Part shown: one piece after another, positions 1 to 12,200 of the stretch
How the letters are laid out: each line of letters begins with the position of its first letter
Position numbering within the stretch: the stretch's first letter is position 1
DNA from: Taenia hydatigena
Lineage: Eukaryota > Platyhelminthes > Cestoda > Cyclophyllidea > Taeniidae
Direction of reading: 5' to 3'
DNA length: 64,000 nt
Assembly (NCBI GenBank): GCA_036345935.2
Contig: JADWOT020000004.1
Span: forward strand, 2,470,418 to 2,534,417
Made by a program: the position numbers and the translations under genes
The notes under the pieces: generated by a model
Told to the model about the DNA's origin: nothing
Database searches by the model: none
What the model saw: the letters and a program-made list of their open reading frames with translations, nothing else

Positions 1-958
1 TCTAAACATGCATCGTGGTTGGTCTCTTCTCCCTGACCCTCCAAGTGGGTGGATTCCCTACATTTAATTGCCACCGGGGCTATTTCAGCCGCGGTGGTCC
101 GTGTTTGATGACTGGTGGATGAGTGGAGCAAGTGAATGAACACATGCCAAATGAGTGAGTTTCGAAAGCACACCTTAACAGCTGCTTACGCGGTGGTTGA
201 CCAAGATAGTGGTAAAGTTAAAAATAAGAGTTAGTCAACAATGAGCAGACTGAACCATGATGAGTGAATGGATGGATCATTAATGGATGGGCGGATGGTG
301 CTTGGATCCGAGATGGAGACGCTTGAAAGATGGGTTAAAGTTGAATGAATTTGGCATTGATACGCAAAGAAAATGCAGCACAACGTCATAACCGAAATAC
401 GGTGCCTCCTTGCTTCACCATCCCCACCAACCACTTTGCTGTTGCCAGTGCCAAGGCTTCCACATGCAACACTAACCGGAAGGTGTCAAGAATATTGTCG
501 GAAGCATTCTACCACGTCTGTTTAGCAGCGCCTCAACAAAGCTACCATTTTGGTCCATATGCTAAAACGGATCTCTCCTCACCTCGTCTATTTCACGATA
601 GAACAAAGTGCAGGTGACAGAGACACATCAAATACCATGCGTACCTGTTGAAGGGAGGGAGGCAGCAAGGGAAGGAGGGCGAACATGACGGTTCTAAACC
701 ACAGCAGACTCAGCACTTGTCCTATCACAATGCAGACTCAGAGTTCAAACTCCATTCCACTGATTTGCTGTCCCCTCCCCATCGTCATGGAACTGTGTGG
801 TTGGCCTGGTAACCGTTTCCATGTCAGGCCACATAGTACACTAAAGGAGGAGAGAAGGAAATGGAGACACTTCTGTTACCGGACAATGCGGGCCACTTGA
901 CCACGAGGTAACACTGTGTCTGAATTCTTCGCCTGACTCAAGAGTGTAAAGCAGCTTT

Positions 959-1204
959 ATGGCCTTTGTAGAACCATACCTACGCCTACATTTCAATGAT
1001 GCAGCAGCTAATTTCCTTGGTCTGTTTTATGCGATTGCTCGAATTGATTGCAGTCAAACCGTCGCAGTTGACTGTTATCTCCTTCTGCAGTTGGTCCACA
1101 CTGACGCGTCATTAAGTTTGGTTTCGTTGACACAAAATGATACCGTTTATGGCTTGAATGGGGTCAAAATAGCTGTTTTAAATCAAAAAGAAATAAAGTT
1201 GTGA
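959..1204 (+). CDS. Small coding-like reading frame, unrecognised (possible exon or relic)
   Basis: This is an 81-codon frame from ATG to TGA. Its amino-acid composition is balanced and protein-like, starting MAFVEPYLRLHF with hydrophobic stretches in the middle. An AG in GTAAAGCAG just upstream could be a splice acceptor, and an AATAAA overlaps the last codons (about 1191-1196). No family is recognised. No neighbouring exon with a matching phase was found. A frame this short in 64 kb may arise by chance, so confidence is low. Confidence 0.15.
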   Translation: MAFVEPYLRLHFNDAAANFLGLFYAIARIDCSQTVAVDCYLLLQLVHTDASLSLVSLTQNDTVYGLNGVKIAVLNQKEIKL

Positions 1205-2281
1205 TTTAGAAGTGAGTGGATAGTTCATGTCTACATCTCGTGCAGACTGTAGGCGGACAACTTAGACGAAAGCATGGTGGAGGGTCCCTTCCTCCTTTAG
1301 GGCATGTGAACAGAGAGGAGTCACGCGTAGACAGACAGCGTCACTCCACTTAAATGAGCTTGACTGTGAAGTCTGGGGAATGGAGGTGAGACGGAAGAAG
1401 GTGGGTGGTTAGTTAGCCAACTGATATCCATCACATTCATACCTCTTTGCACACTCCCACACTATCCAACTGACCAAGCAAACCTCATAGAGGCGGTAAA
1501 TGTCTCTTTGGTAACATGAGAGACACTGATAAAGGAGACGGTGCGTGGAAGTGGAGTTGCCCCTTCAAAGGATCTCCACGCGCCTCACTTTGGCTCCTGC
1601 ATGTGCACCTCCTGAGAATGTAACTTGTGTCCACCCAGAGAAGGAAGCACAGAGAGCACAATCTTAAAATTTCGCAGAGGGTCTCACCATTGTCAAACTC
1701 TGTTGGTTATTCGAAGCTATACAGCAACCCGTTTTGTAACGTCGATGGAAGTTGAATAAACCGTAGCCTTCCTCCGTTATTGAGTGTTGTGTAGAAATCA
1801 TCGCTGGCGAAGTAAAACACGATATTTCATATGATAAACGATTCCTCAAAGATGCTGTCTGGAATTCTCAACGTTTGAAGCAACCCCAGCCACAGAGAGT
1901 TAGAGTGTGGTGTGAGTTGTGGGACAGAATTTTGTTTGAAGCAATCAATGACATGTTTGCTGACCGAAAGCACACTTCTTAACCACTTGTGGACATATCA
2001 TCCCTCAAACTAATGTTCCTTTAATGCGCATCATTTTGACGAGCGAATTTGGCAAATCTACGGCACAACGAAAGTGAATTTAATTGGATAGACGGACTGG
2101 AACACCATCCATCAGGTTCAATCCACTTTTGGTGTTTTAGGGGTTCGCAACAGCAGGTCTATTTTGCTGTTCATGTTTTCGTAAAACCAAACACCAAGAA
2201 ATATCACTTTTTTGCTGCAGAAACAACAAATATGCAGTTTATGCAAGCATTTACGTGCTGAACGTGCACACATGACCACTC

Positions 2282-2297
2282 GTCACGCATGTGTGAC
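2282..2297. repeat. Palindromic motif copy 1 (GTCAC-gcatgt-GTGAC)
   Basis: Five-base inverted arms flank a six-base centre with the invariant central AT shared by all six copies. A C precedes the left arm. The copy lies in non-coding DNA with no supported gene nearby. Its function is unknown. Confidence 0.75.
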
Positions 2298-2939
2298 ATG
2301 TGACCTTACACTAGTGAGGAAATTGATGCGTCCCATTAACATGCTGCTGGTTACAAACATACAAGTTGCTCTGGCCACACATTGATACATGATTGTGTGC
2401 CATCTTTTCGGAGGCAGTCATCTCTTTCCATTCCACATTGTCCACTGTACATTGTTCGTTGCCCAGTAATCGTTACCATTGTATAATGCCCAATCAAGTC
2501 CTCTTAAAGGAGTTGTAACATTTGCGTTAACTAGTTTGTGGTAGATAGTTCTTTAAGAACTTTTAGAAAAATTGACTAGTTTCTAAATGAAATTGCCTTG
2601 CTTTCTCACTTTTGAACGTGTCAGATGTTAAAAACCGAGAATGGACACTATTTTTAGCATCGAGAGGAGACAATGAGGTCGCCTCTGGTAGGTCAACTGT
2701 GATTGACCCAAGCGATCGCCCAAAAATGCCGCTGAAATCGGTTATTACCTCGTAAAATGTGCTTGTAGTTTTTTACAAGTAAATGAAGCAGATTGCACTC
2801 ATTTAAATGAGGCGGAGCGTTAAAGCACAGTTGATACTTCGTGCTGAAGTGAATTACATTACCTGGCAAGCAAAGTACTTCCATTTTCCTTCTTTTCTAC
2901 TTCTGCGTCAGACACAATGTCGCTCAACATGGAAGTTTT

Positions 2940-4290
2940 ACCTGACTAATCGCGTGGTCACGTGAAGGTGAGGAGAGTAGAGCAAATCAGTGGAATGGAG
3001 TTCGGACTTGAGATCAACATCTTCGACCAAACAGGTTCTGGCCGGGTCGCAGTCTGGAGCCTTTGCGTCCGCTATCCGGCTCTTTCAGTCCTGCCAAGGG
3101 GTGCATTCTTTCCACGTCATCGTCCAATGGGTGTGTGCATGCATGCAGTCCGACATGCTCCTGCCACCTCTACTTGGACTGAATGCAACACAGACAACCC
3201 GTAAGGAGATCTGATTTACTCCAAACGCTCAAAACTGATGCCTAAGAGATCAAAGTGCCGAAATACTTTACTCCAGAACCGTTTAAACTGTGCCGGTTCT
3301 CATTTGGCCTAACCATCTTAGATGCGTATAGAAATATGGGCTGTAGTTGTAGAATTATGTAATTTTTTAACGAAAGGGAAGTAAAACAGACATAAAAGCT
3401 GATTTACGCGCACTTTTGTTGTGGAAACGACACTGGTGCCAATAACGAAGGCGGTGCGAATCCATTGTACCCACCACTCTGGAGGCTGGAATGCGAGTGT
3501 GTGCTAAGAAGCATCCCTAAAAACGTATCAATGGCAATTTTGTGTATTTTGTGCTCCGTTCCAGTATTTGGCTAGGCACAATTTGGGAAGGCAAAGACTC
3601 GGTGATATTGTTCTTCACCGGTGGGTGTGCTTCATGGGTGGACCACCACGAAGTCAAAAAATTCCTCCCACGGCAGTTAAACAAAGCAGAAAGCCCTTTT
3701 TTACTCTGTCATTTCTGCCTTTATGCTGTCCTTTCTTTTGTCTTTGTGTCCACCATTGTTACAAGGGAGAGACGGTTGCCAGCCACTGTTTTCCTTTTGA
3801 GTCGGCAACATCTTCCCCCCCAGTACCTCGATCGCACCTAAAAACTGTTTTTTTAGAAAGTAATCTAGCTTAAAAATGTAAAAGAATATTGGTACTGAAA
3901 AGTTAGTTAAAAGTTGTGCATCTTTGAGTTGACTTAATGTCGTGCAAATGCACAGCGTTTTGACAAACCATGGAGAATTTTAGGATGAACAATGGAAGGA
4001 ATGCTTAAAGTGTTCATCGTGATTTGATTGCGAAATCTGTTTACGTCTAACATTCTCTCCACTTTGTTAGTTTACAATCACCTACAAACAACGCTGGCAG
4101 GATGCTGTGAGTGATGGGTTGAGGTACGTCAAGGCAGACCATTTAAGCGAACACGGTCTCCTCCCTTTCTGCTCATTTTACGGTGGCTAACTAGCAAATC
4201 TAACTATTGAATTGCAAATTATTAAAAGAGGACGAAAGAGAAAGGAAGTGAGGCATCATGTGACTTGTGAATGAAGAAAGGGCAGATGCA
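2940..4290 (+). repeat. Diverged repeat R8, copy 1 (partner 63110-64000)
   Basis: Two anchors match the end of the window in the same order and orientation. One is the stretch around 3435-3640 (core AATAACGAAGGCGG versus AATAGCGAAGGCGG near 63183). The other is around 4100-4270 (GCTGTGAGTGATG, also near 63800). The first part, 2985-3250, also matches repeat R10 (43840 and 57540), sharing ATGGAGTT followed by CGGACT or TGGACT, and AAACTGATGCC. No transposase or reverse transcriptase is visible. Apart from the repeat nothing coding is supported here. Confidence 0.55.
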
Positions 4291-6255
4291 GGCGAGACTA
4301 GTGACTGGTGACGCACAACGTGACCATTTTCTCTTTCCCTTCTTCACTCAAGTAAAGTAAATCTCGGTTGTTTGGATAAACAAATACTTCTGATTTTATT
4401 TTTGTTGTAGGCGTAGCTGTAAGTATAGACGAATAAAAGTAAATAATATGCGGCGGATATGATAAGGTAGGCCGGCACACTATTTATTGCCCAATTCAGT
4501 AGTATCTTCTGATGGCTACTTGTTTCTCTCGTTCTGCTTCACCTGGGTATGTCGACCCGGCGTTTTGTGGCTTAGAAAGCGTGTCTATGAGTAGGACGTG
4601 CTTTTGACCTCTCGCACAATTTCGAGGTGCTACATTTGCCACTGCAAGGCTTGCCATTACAGCCGAACTATCCTGCGATAGTTTGGTTCACTTTGTCCTC
4701 TGAACGGCATTGCAGTCCACCTAATCATTCAGAAATTAAGAACTACAGCAGGGACTACTCACGTCTATGTAGCATGGAAGTCTTTTGTAGGAAGTAAAAG
4801 TAGAGACGTCTTGGCACCCAGTAAACCATGAGAAGATGCTTCTCCCTAGCTCTCTGTCCATTGTGTGTGTATGTGCTGGCTATCCAGCACGTGAGAATGA
4901 TTATCGAGGCTGTAGATTCGCTGCTGGCATCGTCAGTAATTCCACCATCACACTGCACTCGAAGTCTTTTTTTATGAATTTCACAAGTTTAAGCTCTATG
5001 CGTTTGTTTACACGATGCTTTGTTAGTTCCCACGGGCTGCTGCATCGGTGAATTGGCAGTTCTGTCTGACGCCAGATTCGGTGGCGTATGGACTTGAGTT
5101 GTATCCAACACTCCACCTTACGAAGCTGGAAATTAAACCCATTCACGGATTGAACTGCACCACTAATGCTGACCTTCCTACGGGTCTTACTTATAATTAA
5201 AAACTTAGAGCTCGAAAGTGTCCTGTTACATTACGAGTTGGTGGAAGGAAATGCACTTTCCGCCAGTGAAGAGGATGCATCTGAGAAGGTTGAATAGAGG
5301 CTGCCTTTACCAAAGAAATCATACCATCAACAGCAGTCGCCTTCAATTCAAGTAATCCAAAACCCTAAGCGACCATTTGAGGTTTTTCTGGGAGGACGCG
5401 CTAACCTATGCTTTCCAGTTAGACATGTACTCGTTAATGAAGGCTTTCTAAGGCGTCGCAACCCAAAAGAAGCAAGAATGAAGGCCGAGGTGCTCAATAA
5501 GCTTGACTGGTGGTGCAGGAACTTATTGTCTTCCACGACTCCTTACCAAAGCACCGGAAATACTTCCCACTGAAATGCGTGCAGAACGAAGCATGGATTT
5601 GGTCACTTCAACTTGTTGCGACTGGAGAGGGACTGGATTCGCTACAAGTGTGTAGCTTTATTTTCTTTTACTAGATGCTTTATCACTAGAAATGAATAGC
5701 ATAGCTGTGGTCGCCGTCATTTCCTCCTCTCTCCTATTTCTTTACTGTCTCCTCTCGTATGAGTCAGTCGGATTGTCTGATGCTGATGCTGAGAGAGTTG
5801 ATGAGGAGCACTGCCTTCCTCCCTCAATGCATGTACCCACTCACACATTAGCGAGACATGCCTTTGTGTTGGCGTCGCTGGATTCGAGTGTCGGTTTGAT
5901 TTGAGCACCTCAGTGTGGTACTTTCCATATCCACCCTCCACCCTCTCGCCGTGTTTTAGGGTAGGAAGCCTTTAGCACTCATCAACTTGCCTCTCTAGAA
6001 AGGGAAACTAGACTTGGGAGGAGTTTTGTGTGCATTCAAACCACCTGACAAGCAAGAATGGCACATCCCTGATTGGCTGGATTGATACCTTGGAGACGAC
6101 AGTGCCTCCAAATGAAGAGAAAGTCGAATGCAGATCTATCCAAGTGTGAGAATAAATTGACAAGATGCGCTGCCACTTCCCTATGGTAGAAAGCTGTCAA
6201 GAGTATACGAAATTCTCCAAACAGCCATTTACTTGACAGGGAGTGAGAGGTGAGT
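4291..6255. other. Non-coding stretch without recognised genes
   Basis: No supported coding sequence is seen. A short part near 5540-5600 resembles 47950-48020: both read ACCAAAG(T/C)(G/A)CCG and then GCAGAA(T/C)GAAGCATGG. It is probably another old repeat fragment. A splice-donor-like GTGAGT on the minus strand near 4747 has no convincing exon attached. Confidence 0.45.
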
Positions 6256-6259
6256 GACA

Positions 6260-9200
6260 AGGACTGTCAACATTGTCGGTGGTTGAATATTGACATGAGT
6301 GTAGTGATTAGTCAATGTGGTTGTCTTATGGACAGGAACAAATAGCTGTCAAGGTACACATTCGAAGTCCTGACAGTCACCACCCTTTTTGGCCGATGGG
6401 ATTGTTAGGCCCATCATTAATAAAATGGCAAAACTCTGAATTTAAATGGAGGTTCTGAGGTGGAAAGCAGTCGCGAACGGCCTTTTAAAGCAGTCTATTT
6501 TGCGCCAACTTTTAACAAGTAGAAATGAGTGAGGATCCTCCCTGCAGCCGCAAAATAGACAGAGCATTCAAAGGGGATAAAGATTGGTTGTTGACAGGAG
6601 GGAGGCGAAAAGTAAGGGCTGTGACCGCAGCCTCTTCGCCATACCAGAGGGTGCTGCCGCAAATGGCGTAGTGTGAAGAGCCCCCACAGTTAAATGTTTG
6701 ATGAGGCAAAGTGGTCTCCTAAGTCCCTTTTTGCAGTAAAAGGAACTACTCGTCTGGCCAAAGTGCCGAAAGCTATTCACGTTTGTGCTCAGGCGCCTGA
6801 ATGAGTAGGAGCTGTTGCATAGTTTGTTTAAGCGTGTTTTTCAAGTCCGCGGCAGCTTCACTCTCTTTCGGGCTGTGCTTTCCCCCTGAGGCGTGGAGTC
6901 CTGATTAGGCTAAAAGGTTCTCAGCTCTCCCCTCTACGTCAACGGGATGCATTCTGTCCTCCCACTTTGGTTGGTTGCGACTCCGGCTTGCTTGCTTAAA
7001 TATTCGTTTATAAAACCTTTATTGAATACCTTTGTTGGTTCAAGTTTCCATCCATTTGCATTTTTACCGAGGTATTTTAGATTTCACGTTTACCTCGCTG
7101 CAAAGGTATAAACACCGGATGGCGATTCTCATCGCTCAACATCGGATTTTTTTAACCAACTTGATTATCATCCACCCATCACGGCATAGGCTAGCGCATC
7201 ATGTTAGCTTTTGCTTTTATGAATGAGTTCAAAGTGGTTCCAGAGTCCCACATTTTGCATCGTTGTGACTCCTTGTTAGAAGGCAGAAGCTTGATTAGGT
7301 GCATCGAGTATTGAGGCGGCCTGCATCTTTAGGTCACTTTACTTCTAATGGTTTGATGTTACAACGGCCATCTGAAGTGGCTGTAGTGCTTTCTTACGGA
7401 GGGTCGCAGGGGAGGTTTTCGGTGGAGATGCCCACCATGGAGGGCAATCATCGAGCAGTACGCTCAAGGCGAGTGTCGACGTGGAGATAGTTCGTCTGTG
7501 TGAACTTGGAGAACACTTTGAGTGAAAGGCTGACACATAGTGAGAAGAATTTGGCAAAGTGAGCAACTTTGCGTCTATCAACGCTAAGTGCACTCTTTGT
7601 GAAGTCACGGTCAGTGAGAAGCAGAGGTATGTTTAAATTACGACGGTGGGTGAAAGGAAAGAATGTAGTCGAACGAATGAATTGGCCAGATTAAATTGTT
7701 GGAATGCCTTGCCAAAAACAGAGGACTTATTTATTTGCCTCAGAACTTTTAAGTATTTAACATAACGAACAAGGCGCCTGCCTTGGAATCCACGGTGCAG
7801 AAGAAAGCTCGGCGACCATTCCACACTAGTCTGCCTACGTGGCAGTGATATAAAGTCCCTGGTTTCGAAGATGGGTAAAGTTCTTAATCAAAGTTAAATA
7901 AAAAATTGCATAGGTTATCCAAAAACATTGACTAAAAGTTCAAATCTCAAAAGACTGAGTGCAGCAGCTTCAGAAGGTTAATTCGGGAAGATAAAAATGA
8001 AATACCTCCATTGGCTGGAATCATCTGTTTTACTGTGTACAATGAGTTCGGTGATGATGATCCTCTACAAGCGCACATGATAGTCGAGGATAAGGTTGAG
8101 CCCCTCAGCCCTATACCACCGAAGTTTGCACCATTCAATGGCCACAAAATGCTGATTGTCCTGACACATATTTGTGACGTGTGAGTTTAGCCCAGATAAT
8201 GGAGGTGTTGCATTGCACCCGCATAATGGTGGCAGCGAACATGCGAATTGTCCTTGTACAGCGTTGTTGCACAAATGTTTGCCGTTTTTACAAAGTAATT
8301 AGCCCTTTCAACTGCCCTATTATCCATCGTCCCTTCTTCGTTGCCCTGTGCCAATAATCTACTTGCAATATACCACTTAGGCGCCAAGCTCGGACGTCAT
8401 AACGGAAGTGGATGGTGACGCGGACGTAAACACGAGCATGGAACGTTAAGAAGCGTTTGTGTTACGACCACCTAGTAGTAAGTAATTCAACAGCGCTAAA
8501 CGAAATACGCCCGATGCCATACTGCATGCACAAGCTTCAGCACACAGTGTGCTGGAGTTCGCGTGTCAAAGCATTGCACAAGGACAAGCAGAAATGCACA
8601 TCTTGGCAAAGAGGAAGAAGTCGACTATGGTTATGAATTGGTGAGACGAGAGGTTAGACCTAACTGTTTGAATCGCGGTGGTCTGTCGCCACTGACCTGT
8701 AACGCTCACGTGTTCGCCTCTGTTAGTCAACCCCATTAAACTGTTAATAGAAGGAGGTGTAGGGGCTGTTTAACATGATAAACTGATGCAAGTTGGCTGA
8801 CAAATAACTGGAAACTGCTGAACAGTCGTTAGATGTGAATACGGCGTCGGACACACTCCTGACTAGGTGGGTCATGAGAAAAGTCTCATGCGTATAGCAA
8901 GTGTAGGCCTGTGATTTAATGTACTGAGTTGGACCAACTTTGGTGGGGTTTGTCAAGTCTAAGTTGGTTAATAACAATAGGCGGCTTAAAATTTGACATT
9001 CCAGTAAGCTGCTAAACTCGTCCTTTCTTTTTTAAAGTTGGTGATGGCTAGGCGATCGGAAGGATAGATGATTTTTAAGGTCAGGATAAATGAATGGATG
9101 CAGGATTGATGGAATAGAGGTGATCAACTCTATGATGGGTAAGTTTGAAATTTCTAAGTGATTTACCCGAATGCAAGAATGTTTCGTGACTTAAAAGCGT

Positions 9201-12200
9201 TCTCTCTCCTCCTTAGACCGATATTTTTACTATTTTTAACTGCCTCCCTGGCAAAACTTTAAAAATAAGCATCCATCAGTAAGATCTTGATTGAGTGGAT
9301 AAACGAGTTAGAAGAGGAATAGATGGTCAGTTCAATTCACGAGCCTAATGGTCTAGAAATTGATGAAGAGTTGAGTAAGTGAGATAAAGCTGGATGGTCT
9401 GAGACTTGAAGAATCAAATCACCTTGAAGAAAAGGAAAGGTTCTCGTCCAAATACTTTTCACTTGAGGCATACTACGAATCATGCTCTTTGTCTTGCTTC
9501 AATTGAGCAAGAAGAAAGGTTGAAGGTGCTCATTTCACTCGACTTCTTCAATGGTTTCGCCTGACTGAACTAGGATTAATTGCTCTGGGGAATGCAAAAC
9601 AAAAAGTAAGGCACACACGACAGCATTCGCCACTCAGCTGCTCTGTGGACTGATGATAACCACTGAGGCATCCTCCGCAATCATCACTCGTTAAAGATGA
9701 AATGCCTATTCTGGATGTGGAGAGGGCCGGAGACCATTGCACGCTTCAGTAAAGCCACCTACTATTAGGTGCGAGCTTTTCAGTTGAGAAAAGGGAATCC
9801 ATATTCCTCACCACCCTAAAAGTTGTCCTTTTGCTGGCCTGTTGATCTTCCTCGTCCGACTCTCGAACCAGTCGTGGTGGCAAATGTCCTAAAATGACAA
9901 AAAAGGATTAAAGCAAAGTAAGTAAGTTTTCAAAGAGGCTTGAAAGATTTTGTTTAATTGCGTTTTGGCTATAAAGTGAACTAGCGAGTGTTTTTTAGGA
10001 AGATGACTGCTATAGTGACTGACTTAAATGGGAAACGTAGGTACCTGACCTAAGGACAGATACATTGAAGGCGCGATTATGATCACGGTCGCGAAGAATG
10101 AAGTGAGTGAATGCGCAATTCAAACAAATCTTACTTTTCTCTCTGCTCACTCTATTGAATGAAAATATTTCTGTGTCTTTCGGATGGCAGCTGAGGTTCC
10201 TCCTCCTCTCGCTTTCCTTATGGCCGCCACGACACCTCGAGCATAAACAGAGAGGAAAAAATGGTGCAGAAGAGATTGTTCACTGTATTATTAGTATGGC
10301 ATGCTAAGGATGCAGTTCGGATTGCTCAAAATTTCTTACCGGTAGGTGTTTGTTTGATTGCCAAGCATTGGAGAGATCTGCTTCGTTCTTCACAGAGTAT
10401 GTATTTGCTGCATCGTTAATCCAAAAGTGATGAAGGAAAGGAAGCAGTCATGTGGTCACTTTGCAAAAGTCATGATTAGAGGTTTGGACGTTAGTGAAGT
10501 CATGTCTACCATCGGTTTCTTGAGGATTCATTGAGTTGACCACTTACGCGGCGGCCGTGTTTGAATCCTGTCGAATGAATGCTTTGTAGTTACGTGGTCT
10601 CACCGATCCCCAGCAAGACGCTGCAAAGTGTGCTAGTGAGGCAGGTTTAAACCATCGTCCGATGGGCACAGCACAAGTTGATGCGTGCACTTCCAAAGTT
10701 ATGAAGCAATGTAGGAGTCTTGAAAACCGAAGAGAGCTGTTGCTTCAATGGAGCCCAAAAGCCTGTCATGATAGACACCGCAATTTGCACAGAACAAGGA
10801 TTGCAAAGTTACTCCATCTCGGCGAAAGTTGAAGGTATTTTCGCTCCTCCTGTGGACCCCGACATGTGCTACTTAACTGTAAGACGTATTTGCTTGTGGA
10901 TATCTCCCCTATAAATGATTGTTGGTATCTCCAACCTGTTAATATGAGTAGGCTTGGATCCTCTCAAGCAGTTGGGTGACGAAGACGACGAAAGCAATGG
11001 AGGCGCCTCTATCTGCCGCCAAGAGTGTGTGAGCTGGGAGGTTGACCTGTATGCACAAGGATGTGGGCTGAATAGCAAAGGCTCAAGGTGATTTCATTCT
11101 CACCTCACTTGACACTTAACTAGTCTTGACCTCGTAGCGGTTATTAGCAAGTTTGGAGTTTATCGGGAGAAGTGGGTGGTCCACAAGTTTCTGAGAGTCT
11201 ATAAAATCGAAAGCGAATCACTTTGTAGGGCTGCAAACTGCACGAATTCAGTTCTGACATTTGCCTACTTGGCGTCACTATGAATGCAGCAAGTGATGGA
11301 GAAATGTGCCACTCAGAAAGTCGAGACATTCGACCACAGCCTTGAGGTAGCATCTGCAATCCTCTGTCTTTTAGGTTACTTAGTGCTTCGGTGATATCAC
11401 TCGCCTCTCTTTTATGATGCGATGAAGCCTAGTTTTTGACAACTACTTGACTATGCGCACTCTTTCATTCCTGCCTTTTCGAGGATTTCATCGCTCTGAG
11501 AAAGGCACATTCTGAAGCATCACGGCTCGCAAAACAATCTAGACCTAAATGAATCTTCATCATTACCACAGCACTAACGTTCTTTTTGAGTAAGGCAAAG
11601 GTTCTTATAATTTGCATAAAAAAGGACAATTACTACTTGATCGCCAGTCTTTAGCCCTTGTGTTGCCGGATAGTCCATTCCCCTCTGCCTTCTGTTAACT
11701 CAGGGCACTCAAAGCGCCGCCGTTGCACTTCCACCCGGTGGCATGGCCGTCGGACCATGCTGATAGCCTCTCAGTCCTCCTGTACGCCAGCACCACGTTC
11801 CCTGTCACAGCAGCATCATGACTTCTTACAACATCGGGAATCATCATTGAGAGGTTGTGTAGGTGTGAGTGAGGCCACCCATAAAAGTTGGAAATAAATG
11901 TTGAACTCATCGGTCTCAGCAATGCACTCCATTTCAGCCGCATGAGCTCTTTGGCCATTACACGACCAAATTTTTACCAAGGTCTGCTAAACGACTCACT
12001 GTAACGACTGCGATACTGCAGCTTTTTTGTGTTTTCCTTTTAAGTGCTCGTTTTTTACGAGGCAACGCAACGCAACGCACTGCCTCACATTCCTACCGAC
12101 GCTAAATTTAGCCATGCATCCATTTACTATGCAGGAGAGAAAGGTCCTGTTTCATGCCTCATCTGGTGCATTTCTTGATTATGCCACGCTCGCTCTGTCT

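Larger units (their letters stand above)
1..2940. other. Non-coding stretch at window start
   Basis: No gene is recognised apart from one weak small reading frame (959-1204) and one copy of the recurrent GTCAC-N6-GTGAC palindrome (2282-2297), both listed separately. The GGATGGAT-rich part around 255-340 loosely resembles similar stretches near 9090 and 39095, so it may be a fragment of the same old repeat. Confidence 0.5.

Noticed and set aside
10552..10680. Minus-strand donor-like GCCGC|GTAAGT with an upstream CTTTGCAG acceptor
   Set aside because: The piece is open in only one frame, with a non-convincing peptide and no phase-compatible neighbour.
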